11,377 nt of DNA from an uncultured Lentisphaeria bacterium (GTDB taxonomy: Bacteria; Verrucomicrobiota; Lentisphaeria; Victivallales; UBA1829), in assembly GCA_905211485.1 (NCBI GenBank), contig CAJMAW010000102.1, forward strand, positions 1 through 11,377, written 5' to 3'. Both the position numbers and the translations under genes were made by a program. The notes under the pieces were generated by a model, which saw only the letters and a list, made by a program, of their open reading frames with translations, was not told where the DNA came from and searched no databases. This document shows positions 1-7,568 of this stretch, one piece after another (the stretch's first letter is position 1; every line of letters begins with the position of its first letter).

Positions 1-2300
1 CCTTCCTGCTGCTGCGCCGCGCCCGGACTGGACAATGCACCTCCGCCGCTGCCGCTTCCTGCCAGTTCGTTGGAAAAATCAATCCTGATGGCTCCGGGCA
101 GCTCGAAATCCGCAAAAATCCGGGAGGACTCCACCTTTTCAAAGCGCCAGGGGGATTCCTTTTCCAGCAGCCCCGCGAAGGCGGTTTCCAGATCCGCGGC
201 GATGCCGTGCCTTTCCGTCAGAGTCTGCTTCCAGTAGGGGATGCGTTTCTTCCAGGAAGCAGCCGCCCAGGAGTTGTCCGGAAGTCTGGAAAGGATTTCA
301 GGAAAATTCCGGAGAAAGCGTTCGGACTGAGTCCGGGAGCTGTTCTGAAGTCCTTTCAGCAGGAGTGCCAGCTCGCCCGCTGCCTGATAATCATCGGGGA
401 AGGAGGAGATCTTTTCAGAAAGGGCGTTTTCTTCTCCCTCCGCTTCTCCCGCTTCTCCCTTTTTTCCCTCCGGAAGGATGGCAAGGTGGCGGATGATGTC
501 AAGCGCGGGAGAACTCTCTTCCAGTCCTGTGGCGCCATCTTCTGTTTCCCCGCCGCCGGAAAGTTTCTTTTCCAGTTCTGTGCAGCGTTTTGCCGCATCC
601 GGACTTCCTGCAAGATAATAGGCAAGCGCCAGCTGTGTGGCGGCCTGTTTTCGTTTTGACTGATCCTGTTCCGATTCGCTGTCCAGAATTGGTTCGGCGA
701 ATTCCACCGCCGCCCGCGGATTGCCCAGGGAGAGCGCCAGACTTACTTCAGGCACCAGGTCTTTCTGAAACTCCACATGCCCGGGAGGCGGCGGAAGAAA
801 GGCAAAATACCGATTCAAAACCCCTTCCCGCCACGCGAAAAAGGAAAGTCCGAGCAGAAGCGCGAGCAGAAGCAGAAAGATCAGGAATCCCGTTTTCCCC
901 GTGGATGCAGGATGCTGTTTCCGCCCGTTCTGGGAAAGAAGATCTTTCGGAACGACAATCTGCCTGGCGGGTTTCTCATTCCTTTTGACTTTCTGAAAAC
1001 TTTGCGTCTGCTGCTGACCGGACTTCAGAGCCTCCGAGAGTTCGCCGATGATTTCCTGATAGGACGGGCGGCGTTCGGGATCCCGATCCATCATGGCCAT
1101 GATCAGGCGGGAAAGGGTGGAGCTCAGCTCCGCACGGTGAAGGTGCGGATACATGGGATCGTGGGTGAGACGCATGCGGATGAGTTCATCCATGTCGTCG
1201 TGGCTGAATGGGGTGAACCCGGTGGCAAGATGGTAGAAGGTGGCTCCGAGACTGTAAATGTCACCGCGGAAATCCTCTTTTTTAGTCCTGACTTTTTCCG
1301 GGCTGACGTAATGGGGGCTGATCCAGGTGCGGGTGGTCTGTTCGACAATCCGTTCCGGATCGTTGTCCTTGATGATCTGTGCGATGCCGAAGTCGCCGAT
1401 TTTTGCGTTCCCTTCGATGTCGAGGAGAATGTTGCCCGGTTTGATGTCGTGATGGACGATCCCGTGTAAACGGGCATTTTCCAGCCCTTCGGCAATGTCG
1501 TGAATCCAGCGGATGACGTTCCGGAGTGGAAGCAGCCCGCGATTGAGCTTCAGCTGGTTTTCCAGAGAGCCTCCGCCCATGTACTGCATGATGATGTACG
1601 TCTGCCCCTCATAGACGCCGCAGGTGTAGATCGGAACAACCGCATAATGATTGATCGTGGCTGCGGTGCGGGCTTCATTCAGAAAAAGTTCCGAACTGCC
1701 CGGAGTGTCCGCCACTTCCTGTTTCAGCACCTTGATGGCGACTTCACGGTCGAGTGCAATGTCCAGTGCCCGGTATACGGTCGCCATTCCGCCGATGCCG
1801 CCGGGTTCCTCCAGAAGATAGTTGTCAAACCATTTCGGGACGATCAGCTCCGCCCCGCAGGATGGGCAGTCGAAATGCGAAAACGGCACCAGACTCGTCA
1901 CATCCAGTTTCTGGGAACAGTTGTGGCAGAAAATCTTCAGGATTCTTCCCGCGTTTTCTCCGTTTGCCGCATTCTCTTTGTTTCCTGCGGCCTCTCCCGT
2001 GACGATCTCCACTCCCACACTGTTTTCTTCCCGCGTCCTCTCCGTTTCCCCCGGCGCGGCGGAAGAGGATCCTGACGGTGTTTCCGGAGCAGACTCCGGA
2101 TCCTCCTCCTGGCCTTTTTCCTTTTCATTTCCTTTTCCTCCTCCTTCCGGAGAAGGCAGGGGATCGGGCGTGCCGATGATGACGGAAGAAGGCGCTGAAC
2201 GGGAAACGCGGACCACTTCTTCCTTCTCTTCTGACGAGGCGTTTCCGGAAGACTGTTCATAGGCTTCGGAGAGCATGATTTTTTTCTTTTCTTCTGTCAT
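1..2300 (-). CDS. Membrane-anchored Ser/Thr protein kinase with N-terminal zinc ribbon (partial, 3' end beyond left edge)
   Basis: The frame is open from 2300 to the left edge, giving 766 visible codons and no stop. Seen in order: a Glu/Ser/Pro-rich low-complexity stretch (about 1-118); a zinc-ribbon-like element with C125-x2-C128-x16-C145-x2-C148; and a Hanks-type kinase domain (about 155-425). The kinase domain has a Gly loop GIGGMATVY, lysine K190 in VAIK, alpha-C glutamate E209, catalytic loop HHDIKPGN (D285, N290), DFG at 303-305 and SPE at 333-335. One transmembrane helix (about 472-491) follows, then a helical TPR-like region. The kinase residues needed for phosphotransfer are all present, so it should phosphorylate Ser/Thr of unknown partners from the cytoplasmic side. 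HHD replaces the usual HRD. The start is ATG at 2300, with AGGA (2311-2314) 10 bases upstream; an in-frame ATG at 2306 is the alternative. It lies 66 bases behind the hydrolase gene and is probably co-transcribed with it. The target and sensed signal are unknown. Confidence 0.93.
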   Translation of the reverse strand, partial: MTEEKKKIMLSEAYEQSSGNASSEEKEEVVRVSRSAPSSVIIGTPDPLPSPEGGGKGNEKEKGQEEDPESAPETPSGSSSAAPGETERTREENSVGVEIVTGEAAGNKENAANGENAGRILKIFCHNCSQKLDVTSLVPFSHFDCPSCGAELIVPKWFDNYLLEEPGGIGGMATVYRALDIALDREVAIKVLKQEVADTPGSSELFLNEARTAATINHYAVVPIYTCGVYEGQTYIIMQYMGGGSLENQLKLNRGLLPLRNVIRWIHDIAEGLENARLHGIVHHDIKPGNILLDIEGNAKIGDFGIAQIIKDNDPERIVEQTTRTWISPHYVSPEKVRTKKEDFRGDIYSLGATFYHLATGFTPFSHDDMDELIRMRLTHDPMYPHLHRAELSSTLSRLIMAMMDRDPERRPSYQEIIGELSEALKSGQQQTQSFQKVKRNEKPARQIVVPKDLLSQNGRKQHPASTGKTGFLIFLLLLALLLGLSFFAWREGVLNRYFAFLPPPPGHVEFQKDLVPEVSLALSLGNPRAAVEFAEPILDSESEQDQSKRKQAATQLALAYYLAGSPDAAKRCTELEKKLSGGGETEDGATGLEESSPALDIIRHLAILPEGKKGEAGEAEGEENALSEKISSFPDDYQAAGELALLLKGLQNSSRTQSERFLRNFPEILSRLPDNSWAAASWKKRIPYWKQTLTERHGIAADLETAFAGLLEKESPWRFEKVESSRIFADFELPGAIRIDFSNELAGSGSGGGALSSPGAAQQQE

Positions 2301-2366
2301 TTTCATCCCGTCCTGAGATCGTGCTGTTTTTGTATGATTCCCGTCCGAGTTTTTCGTGTTTTTCGT

Positions 2367-3149
2367 TCACAGCCAGATGGTTTCGAGCGGGGCGGACTGC
2401 CGGGCGATCCGGAATGGAACGTCTGCCCTTCCCAGCTGGAAAAGTCTTTCTGATGCGAGCCCTTCAAGCAGGGATTCATCGTTGCATTCTCCGCTCAGAT
2501 GGGCGAAGGTGAGGCTGCGGGTTTTTTCCGTGAGCAGTCCGTTCAGCGCCTCCAGGACCGAGTCGTTGCTCAGGTGCCCCTGTCTTCCGAGAATTCTGCG
2601 CTTGACATGGAGCGGACGTTTGGAATCCCGGAGCATTGCCGTATCATGATTCGCCTCAATCACAAGAGCGTCGCAGCCGGAAAGTTTCTGCATCACGAGC
2701 ATGTTCACATGCCCCAGATCGGTTGCGAACCCGAATTTCCGTTCTCCGCATGTGAAGACATAGGCTGTTGCGTCCACGTCATGCGGAATGGAGAAGGGGT
2801 CCACGCGCAGTCCGCAGAGTGTGAACGGGGACCCGGGCGAAATCAGGCATTTCTTTTCTCCGAGCAGATGTCTGGCGGCCATATCCCTGCAGGTGTCGGC
2901 GGTCAGGTAGACAGGGATGCGGAAATGATCCGCGAACACTCGGCATCCGCGGATATGATCCTGATGCTCATGGGTGAGCAGCAGTGCGCGGATGGAGCAC
3001 GGATTGATTTCCATGGCCTCCATCCGCCTGCAGAGTTCCTTCATGCTGAATCCCGCGTCGAGCAGGAAACAGCCTTCCGGTCCGTGCAGGACGGTGGCGT
3101 TTCCGGAGCTTCCGCTGCCCAGTATGGTGAATCCGAAGTGAGCTGTCAT
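2367..3149 (-). CDS. MBL-fold metallohydrolase, WalJ/YycJ-like
   Basis: The product has 260 residues, the usual length for YycJ/WalJ. The N-terminus carries the family signature LGSGSSGNA (10-18). The metal-binding set is H60-x-H62-x-D64-H65, then IPHD (H123), TDLG (D144), EANHD (165-169), GHLSN (H192) and AHLS (H217). Members are predicted dinuclear-metal phosphoesterases or exonucleases of the cytoplasm. In Firmicutes WalJ sits in the walRK operon and has been linked to cell-wall and DNA-replication coordination; that role cannot be transferred here. The start was set at ATG 3149 because family homology begins there. The frame stays open upstream to 3269, but that extension is not family-like and covers the promoter. 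The ribosome site is weak: AAAGGA lies about 25 bases upstream, and an in-frame TTG at 3158 is another possible start. The Ser/Thr kinase gene follows on the same strand. The fold is certain; the substrate is not. Confidence 0.92.
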   Translation of the reverse strand: MTAHFGFTILGSGSSGNATVLHGPEGCFLLDAGFSMKELCRRMEAMEINPCSIRALLLTHEHQDHIRGCRVFADHFRIPVYLTADTCRDMAARHLLGEKKCLISPGSPFTLCGLRVDPFSIPHDVDATAYVFTCGERKFGFATDLGHVNMLVMQKLSGCDALVIEANHDTAMLRDSKRPLHVKRRILGRQGHLSNDSVLEALNGLLTEKTRSLTFAHLSGECNDESLLEGLASERLFQLGRADVPFRIARQSAPLETIWL

Positions 3150-3246
3150 TGCTGTCAATATCCCGAATCCCGTTTCCTTTGAGAAAAATTGAATCTTGAG
3201 AAAAGGGGATTTTTTGCAAGAAACCTTCTTTTTAATTGAATCAGGT

Positions 3247-3274
3247 ATTATAGCAGATTTGTGCCTCAATGCAA
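3247..3274 (-). promoter_or_regulatory. Promoter for the MBL hydrolase-kinase operon (extended -10)
   Basis: Read on the minus strand, 3255-3247 is TGCTATAAT, a perfect -10 hexamer with the TGn extension. A weak -35, TTGCAT, lies at 3274-3269 with a 16-base spacer. Transcription would begin near 3240 and leave a leader of about 90 bases. This is the best housekeeping sigma promoter match in the window. It is a sequence match only. Confidence 0.6.
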
Positions 3275-3345
3275 GTTATCTGTTTCTGTGTCCGGTCCGA
3301 TTTCCGATTTTTTTCGCAGGATCTCCGGACACGGCGTTTTCGGAT

Positions 3346-3374
3346 TTGCTTCTTTCCCGGGGCGAGGCTATAGT
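3346..3374 (+). promoter_or_regulatory. Candidate rpoN promoter
   Basis: TTGCTT (3346-3351) and TATAGT (3369-3374) are separated by 17 bases. The -10 matches consensus at 5 of 6 positions and the -35 at 3 of 6. A transcript starting near 3381 would have a leader of about 130 bases before the rpoN ATG at 3513. Other weak starts in the leader cannot be excluded. Confidence 0.4.
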
Positions 3375-3400
3375 ACCAGGTGTCCGGAGTCCGACGGAGC

Positions 3401-3412
3401 CCGCGGCCGCGG
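3401..3412. repeat. 12-base perfect GC palindrome in the rpoN leader
   Basis: CCGCGGCCGCGG reads the same on both strands. It lies about 30 bases downstream of the candidate -10 element and could form a short hairpin or be a protein site. Chance is quite possible in GC-rich DNA. Confidence 0.5.
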
Positions 3413-3454
3413 AAAGACAGAAAAGAACGGACTGACTCTTCGGCAGACAATTTA

Positions 3455-3506
3455 CAAACTCTTTACTTGCAAACTCACAAACTCATTTCGGGAACACGTT
3501 CGGGAA
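3455..3506 (+). repeat. Short direct repeats ahead of rpoN start
   Basis: CAAACTC occurs at 3455-3461, 3470-3476 and 3478-3484. TTCGGGAA occurs at 3487-3494 and 3499-3506. Together they fill most of the 60 bases before the rpoN start codon in an A/C-rich stretch unlike the surrounding composition. Function is unknown. Confidence 0.55.
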
Positions 3507-3512
3507 ACGCGC

Positions 3513-5162
3513 ATGGAGCAGATGCAGCAGCATTTCAGCCAGGGACAGACTCTGAGGCAGGAGCAGATCCTCGCTCCTCAGCAGATCCAGTCCCTGGAAA
3601 TCTTGACGCTTCCGGTGATGGAGCTCGAAAACAGAATCGATCAGGAGCTCCTCTCCAATCCTGTGCTGGAGACGGGGGATTCCCTGTCCGGCTCTTCTGC
3701 CGATCCCGCTTCTTCTTCCCCGGAACCCGGTTCCGACTCTGCTCCCGGCTCTGCCGATGCCTCTTCTGATTTCGACTCTGCTCCCGATTCCGGAGAGGCT
3801 TTCCCGGGTGAGGAGCTGGATGATCCCTCCCGTCCTTCCTCCTTCCGCATTTCTGCCGTCTCCGGGGATGCGGGGGCAGCTTCCGATTCCGAAAACGGCA
3901 TTCCCTCCGAAATTCCAAGTTTCGATGTCAACCGGGACGATTTCACGGAAGGCCTTGAAAAATATCTTGAAAACGGTTCCGGTGAATGGAGCGATTTCCT
4001 GCCCGGGAGCGTCTACCGCGAGGAGAACTTTTCCTCAGACTTTTCCCCGGAAAGCGAAGACCGCCGCCGTCATCTGTTCGACTCGATCGTCGCGGAAAAA
4101 TCGCTGCAGGAGGATCTGATGGAGCAGCTCCGTCTTTCCGACGTTCCCACCGAACTGAAGGCCCCCGCGGAGGAAATCATCGGAAGCATCGACAACGCGG
4201 GATACCTCAAGACCCCTCTTGCGGACATCGCTCAGGCGACTTCCGCGGAGATGGAAACTGTGGAGAAGGCCCTGAAACTTGTGCAGTCCTTCGATCCCCC
4301 CGGCATCGGGGCACGGGATTTGCGGGAATGTCTGCTTCTGCAGCTGGAACGCATGGGGAAGGCGGATTCCCCTTTGTCCGAACTGGTCAGACATCATTTC
4401 GAGCAGGTCGTGCGGAACAAACTGCCGCAGGCGGCAAAGGAAATGGGAATTTCCATGGACGAGCTGAATGACCTGATGGAGGAGCTGCATGCGCTGAATC
4501 CGCATCCGGCCTCTTCGATTTCGGCGGAGACTCCGGTGTATGTGGTCCCGGAAGTGATCGTCGAGCCTGACGGGGAGGAATTCAAGGTTTCGCTCAACAG
4601 CGAGCACATTCCCCGACTCGTGATTTCCCCCGTCTACATGAGGATGCTGGAGGATCCCTCTCTTCCGGACGAGACGAAATCGTACCTCCGCCAGAAACTG
4701 GCTTCCGGCCGTCTTCTGATCCGCGCCCTGGAGGAGCGCGGCAAGACCATCCTCCGGATTGCCGAACTGATCGTATCCATGCAGCATGATTTCCTGCGCA
4801 AGGGGACTGCCTGGCTGAAACCCATGACCATGCAGTACATTGCTGAACGCATCGGACTGCATGAAACCACGGTCAGCCGCGCCGTCGCCAATAAATACAT
4901 GCAGACGCCGATGGGACTTTTTGAATTCCGTTTCTTTTTCACAGGGGGATTCCGTTCGGAAAGCGGAGAGGAGATTTCATCGCGCGGGATCAAGGAAATC
5001 ATCCGGGAGGCGGTGGCGTCGGAAAATCCCGCGGCCCCGCTTTCGGACAGCAGAATTATGGAGATGCTCAAATCGCGCGGTTTCGAGGTCGCGCGCCGTA
5101 CTGTCGCCAAATACCGGGAGGAGCTCGGCATTCAGTCCTCCCAGATGCGGAAGGTGTTCTGA
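3513..5162 (+). CDS. rpoN: RNA polymerase sigma-54 factor
   Basis: The 549-residue product directs core RNA polymerase to -24/-12 promoters that need AAA+ enhancer-binding activators. Region I (1-52) is Gln/Leu-rich and includes APQQIQSLEILTLPVMELE. An unusually long Ser/Asp/Glu/Pro-rich linker follows (about 54-183). The core-binding domain (about 184-380) contains QSFDPPGIGARDLREC (258-273). The helix-turn-helix lies at about 440-465 (TMQYIAERIGLHETTVSRAV). A perfect RpoN box, ARRTVAKYRE (527-536), is near the C-terminus. Usual length is about 430-500 residues, and the excess is in the linker. ATG 3513 is chosen because region I begins right there. The frame is open upstream to 3261, but that part lacks family similarity. 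A weak purine run (GGGAA, 3502-3506) precedes the ATG. No enhancer-binding activator, hpf or ptsN lies in the window. The next gene begins 3 bases after the stop. Confidence 0.98.
   Translation: MEQMQQHFSQGQTLRQEQILAPQQIQSLEILTLPVMELENRIDQELLSNPVLETGDSLSGSSADPASSSPEPGSDSAPGSADASSDFDSAPDSGEAFPGEELDDPSRPSSFRISAVSGDAGAASDSENGIPSEIPSFDVNRDDFTEGLEKYLENGSGEWSDFLPGSVYREENFSSDFSPESEDRRRHLFDSIVAEKSLQEDLMEQLRLSDVPTELKAPAEEIIGSIDNAGYLKTPLADIAQATSAEMETVEKALKLVQSFDPPGIGARDLRECLLLQLERMGKADSPLSELVRHHFEQVVRNKLPQAAKEMGISMDELNDLMEELHALNPHPASSISAETPVYVVPEVIVEPDGEEFKVSLNSEHIPRLVISPVYMRMLEDPSLPDETKSYLRQKLASGRLLIRALEERGKTILRIAELIVSMQHDFLRKGTAWLKPMTMQYIAERIGLHETTVSRAVANKYMQTPMGLFEFRFFFTGGFRSESGEEISSRGIKEIIREAVASENPAAPLSDSRIMEMLKSRGFEVARRTVAKYREELGIQSSQMRKVF
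5149..5156 (+). promoter_or_regulatory. Ribosome binding site inside rpoN 3' end
   Basis: GGAAGGTG lies within the last codons of rpoN, 9 bases before the ATG at 5166. It supports that start and implies translational coupling between rpoN and the membrane-protein gene. Confidence 0.6.
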
Positions 5163-5165
5163 ATC

Positions 5166-7568
5166 ATGAAGGAAAATTGTTTGTCTGCGGGAAGTCCGCG
5201 GTGCAGCACTGGGGACGGAAAAGGAAAATGGAAACGGGCTCTTGTGACATTCCTGCTCTTTCTTCTCTGTGTCTTTGTCTCCTTTTCGGTCAAGACCTAT
5301 CACTACAACAACGCCGTATACGATCTCGGGAAGATCATCCGGGATGTCCCTCAGGAGAAGGAGCTTTCCTTTTTCCGGAAATTCTTCCCGTATCGGCATG
5401 CGAATTTCGCGCCCTTCACCATCGAGAGCGGCATGATGTTCTCCTATGCGCAGGATATCGCGCAGGGCAGGGGCGTTCCGAAAAGCGACAAACTCCTGCT
5501 CGGCCAGGAGGATCTCGCCCCCTACGAACAGATGGTCATGGGCCTGGAATGGTTTCTGGGCTGGGGATACCGGGTGAAGAATGCTCTCTTCCCGGATCCT
5601 GTGCCGGAACCGGGAGAAGAGCGTTTCCAGGACAATCCGGCAATGGCTTGGTGGATGAGTCTGCAGATCCGTTTGTGGGCGAGTCTGGTTTCTGGACTGC
5701 TGTTTCTGTGGCTGACTGTATTGAAGTGTCCGAGGCCCCTGGCGCTGATGGGCGGACTGCTTCATGCCGTCGCCCTTGCCTCGGTTGCGCGGGCGACGGG
5801 GCAGGATCTGGTCCGCGGGGAGTTCTGCATGCCTTTCCTGCTCGGAGCGTTTCTGCTGGCGCATGCGGTCTATCTTAGGCCGAAGCGCTGGAAGGAAGTC
5901 GGACTTTTCCTCTGTGCTTTTGCGGCGATGTCCACCTGGGATCTCTGCCAGATGCTGTTCAGCCTCTGGGGAATCTTTGAACTGTTGCGCTACGTGCTCG
6001 GGGGAAAGGTGACTGCCGCACGGAGGAATGCGTGGATTCTGATTGCGGCGGCGGTGGTCCTGAGTGCGTTGATCATTCCCTTCAACCGGGCCTACAGTCT
6101 GATCATGTCACCCCTGGTTCTTGTGATTCTGCCGACTCTGATTTCGGTTCTGCTTTTCGGCGGGGGGAGGGCCTGTTGCAGCTTCGGGGGAGCGGAAGAA
6201 TTGAATAGAGGGGTGGCGCAGTGGAAGGAACGGCGTTTCCCGGAGCGGCTGATCCGGGTGCTGCTGGTGTCGGCGGTTTTGTACGGAGTGTGGTATTTCT
6301 TTGTCAACACGCCTGAATATGCGTCGAATTACAGTCATTTTTCGGAACTGATGCGGGCGAAGATCCGTTTCGGGAACGTGAAGCCGCCCGATCCGGATCT
6401 GCTGACCTACGACGCCCGCATCATGTGGACGCCATCCATGCATTCTGCGACCTGGATGGAAGTGATTTCCTATTTCCCCAGCCTGTATTTCGGGCTGATG
6501 ATGAAGTTCACGCTCTTCCGGCTGATTTTCGGACTCCTTCCCGTGACGCTGACGTTTTTTTATTTCCTGCTTTTTCTTGCCGCAGTGTTTTCTCTTCCCC
6601 GTGCGGCGTTTCTCCGCGGGACTGCGCGTTCTCTGATGCCGGTGCTGTTCACATTGTTCTTCACAATCGGCTTCATTTACATCGTGAGGTATCATGAATT
6701 TCTTATCCTCTTCCTCTGCGTGTCGCTTCCGCTTTTGATTCAGGACTATCTGCATGCGTTCCGTTACCGTGCGCTGAGGGAGGGGGAGGAGCCCTATCTG
6801 CGTCTCCGGGCCCGTCCCCGCCTGATGAAGGGGGTGCGGGTGTTCCTGATCTGCGGGTGCATATTCTGCATGGGGGTGGAATTGTTTGCGTCGCTGTTTG
6901 CGGTGAAGAGAAAATACACCGGGGATGTCCAGCTGAAGGAGACCGCCGCACTCATTGAATGGTTCCGCCGCTCGGAAAACACGCGCGGAAAGGGGGTAAT
7001 GGCGAATCTGACGATCGGCCCCATGATGAAGGCATACTGCGGTTCCGCGATTGCTCTGAATCCGCAGTTCGGCCTGGAACGGATCCGCCGTCCGACGGAA
7101 ATCTTCCTGAACACTGTTTTCCACGGCACGGAGCAGCAGCTTGCGGAGTTCTGCAACCGGCTGCATGCGGAGTATTTCATATACAACAAGGGCAGCCTGG
7201 GCTCGATGGGGCCCTATTCCAACCGCTACATTGCCGCCGCGAAGGAAATTCCCGGGGATTCCCCTGCCAACATGATGTATTATCATTCCAACAAACTGCT
7301 CTGGTTCTACCGGATTGATCCGCCGCCGGATCTGCGGAGTCTTTCGCGTGTGTACAGCGTGTTCCGCGTGATCCGTCCGGAAGACCGGATCGCCTCCATC
7401 AAGGTCCTGATCGCGGGGGAGAACGCCTGGAATGCGGGGGATGAGACCTTTGCCCGGAGATGCGCCGCGCAGGCCGTGCTGATGGATCCCGTTTCGGATT
7501 CCGCCAGGACGTTTTTCTTCCGTGTCTACGGCCGCCTGCCGAAAATCACTCTTGACGGGGTGGAATGA
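5166..7568 (+). CDS. Polytopic membrane protein, GT-C glycosyltransferase-like
   Basis: This is an 800-residue membrane protein. A signal-anchor helix (about 25-42) is followed by a large soluble loop (43-165) with E87, D97 and E115 among its acidic residues. About ten further hydrophobic segments follow: about 169-187, 192-208, 221-236, 246-275, 288-305, 312-332, 363-380, 445-475, 490-508 and 510-528. A last helix lies at 556-580, then a soluble C-terminal domain from about 581. That order matches GT-C enzymes such as PMT, ArnT or STT3, which use lipid-linked sugar donors on the outer face of the membrane. The C-terminal run ALIEWFRRSE (595-604) to HAEYFIYN (667-674) resembles the soluble part of STT3-like proteins. 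The final 60 residues look TPR-like (GENAWNAGDETFARRCAAQAV, 751-771, is the core). No single catalytic motif settles the reaction, so the GT-C call is an inference from architecture. The start at 5166 follows rpoN by 3 bases. The 3' end overlaps the araC-type gene. Confidence 0.85.
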   Translation: MKENCLSAGSPRCSTGDGKGKWKRALVTFLLFLLCVFVSFSVKTYHYNNAVYDLGKIIRDVPQEKELSFFRKFFPYRHANFAPFTIESGMMFSYAQDIAQGRGVPKSDKLLLGQEDLAPYEQMVMGLEWFLGWGYRVKNALFPDPVPEPGEERFQDNPAMAWWMSLQIRLWASLVSGLLFLWLTVLKCPRPLALMGGLLHAVALASVARATGQDLVRGEFCMPFLLGAFLLAHAVYLRPKRWKEVGLFLCAFAAMSTWDLCQMLFSLWGIFELLRYVLGGKVTAARRNAWILIAAAVVLSALIIPFNRAYSLIMSPLVLVILPTLISVLLFGGGRACCSFGGAEELNRGVAQWKERRFPERLIRVLLVSAVLYGVWYFFVNTPEYASNYSHFSELMRAKIRFGNVKPPDPDLLTYDARIMWTPSMHSATWMEVISYFPSLYFGLMMKFTLFRLIFGLLPVTLTFFYFLLFLAAVFSLPRAAFLRGTARSLMPVLFTLFFTIGFIYIVRYHEFLILFLCVSLPLLIQDYLHAFRYRALREGEEPYLRLRARPRLMKGVRVFLICGCIFCMGVELFASLFAVKRKYTGDVQLKETAALIEWFRRSENTRGKGVMANLTIGPMMKAYCGSAIALNPQFGLERIRRPTEIFLNTVFHGTEQQLAEFCNRLHAEYFIYNKGSLGSMGPYSNRYIAAAKEIPGDSPANMMYYHSNKLLWFYRIDPPPDLRSLSRVYSVFRVIRPEDRIASIKVLIAGENAWNAGDETFARRCAAQAVLMDPVSDSARTFFFRVYGRLPKITLDGVE

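Larger units (their letters stand above)
3150..3512. promoter_or_regulatory. Divergent intergenic region between the MBL hydrolase and rpoN
   Basis: These 363 bases carry no credible gene. They hold a strong minus-strand extended -10 element, a plausible plus-strand promoter for rpoN, a 12-base GC palindrome, and short direct repeats. The repeats are AATTGAATC at 3187-3195 and 3234-3242, CAAACTC three times between 3455 and 3484, and TTCGGGAA at 3487-3494 and 3499-3506. Both flanking frames stay open through part of the region. The resulting extensions do not resemble the conserved families, so I treat them as chance. Confidence 0.7.

Noticed and set aside
431..459. CTTCTCCC repeated three times
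   Set aside because: Explained by a Glu/Gly/Ala-rich stretch (repeated GEA) in the kinase C-terminal region; ordinary low-complexity coding sequence.
1500..2075. 191-codon plus-strand frame opposite the kinase
   Set aside because: Antisense to the conserved kinase core; no family similarity in its translation.
3150..3269. 40-codon upstream extension of the hydrolase frame
   Set aside because: It covers the extended -10 promoter and is Lys/Phe-rich; the family signature begins right after ATG 3149.
3261..3512. 84-codon upstream extension of the rpoN frame
   Set aside because: It precedes the conserved region I start and spans the candidate promoter, palindrome and leader repeats. The sequence is not like any sigma-54 N-terminus.
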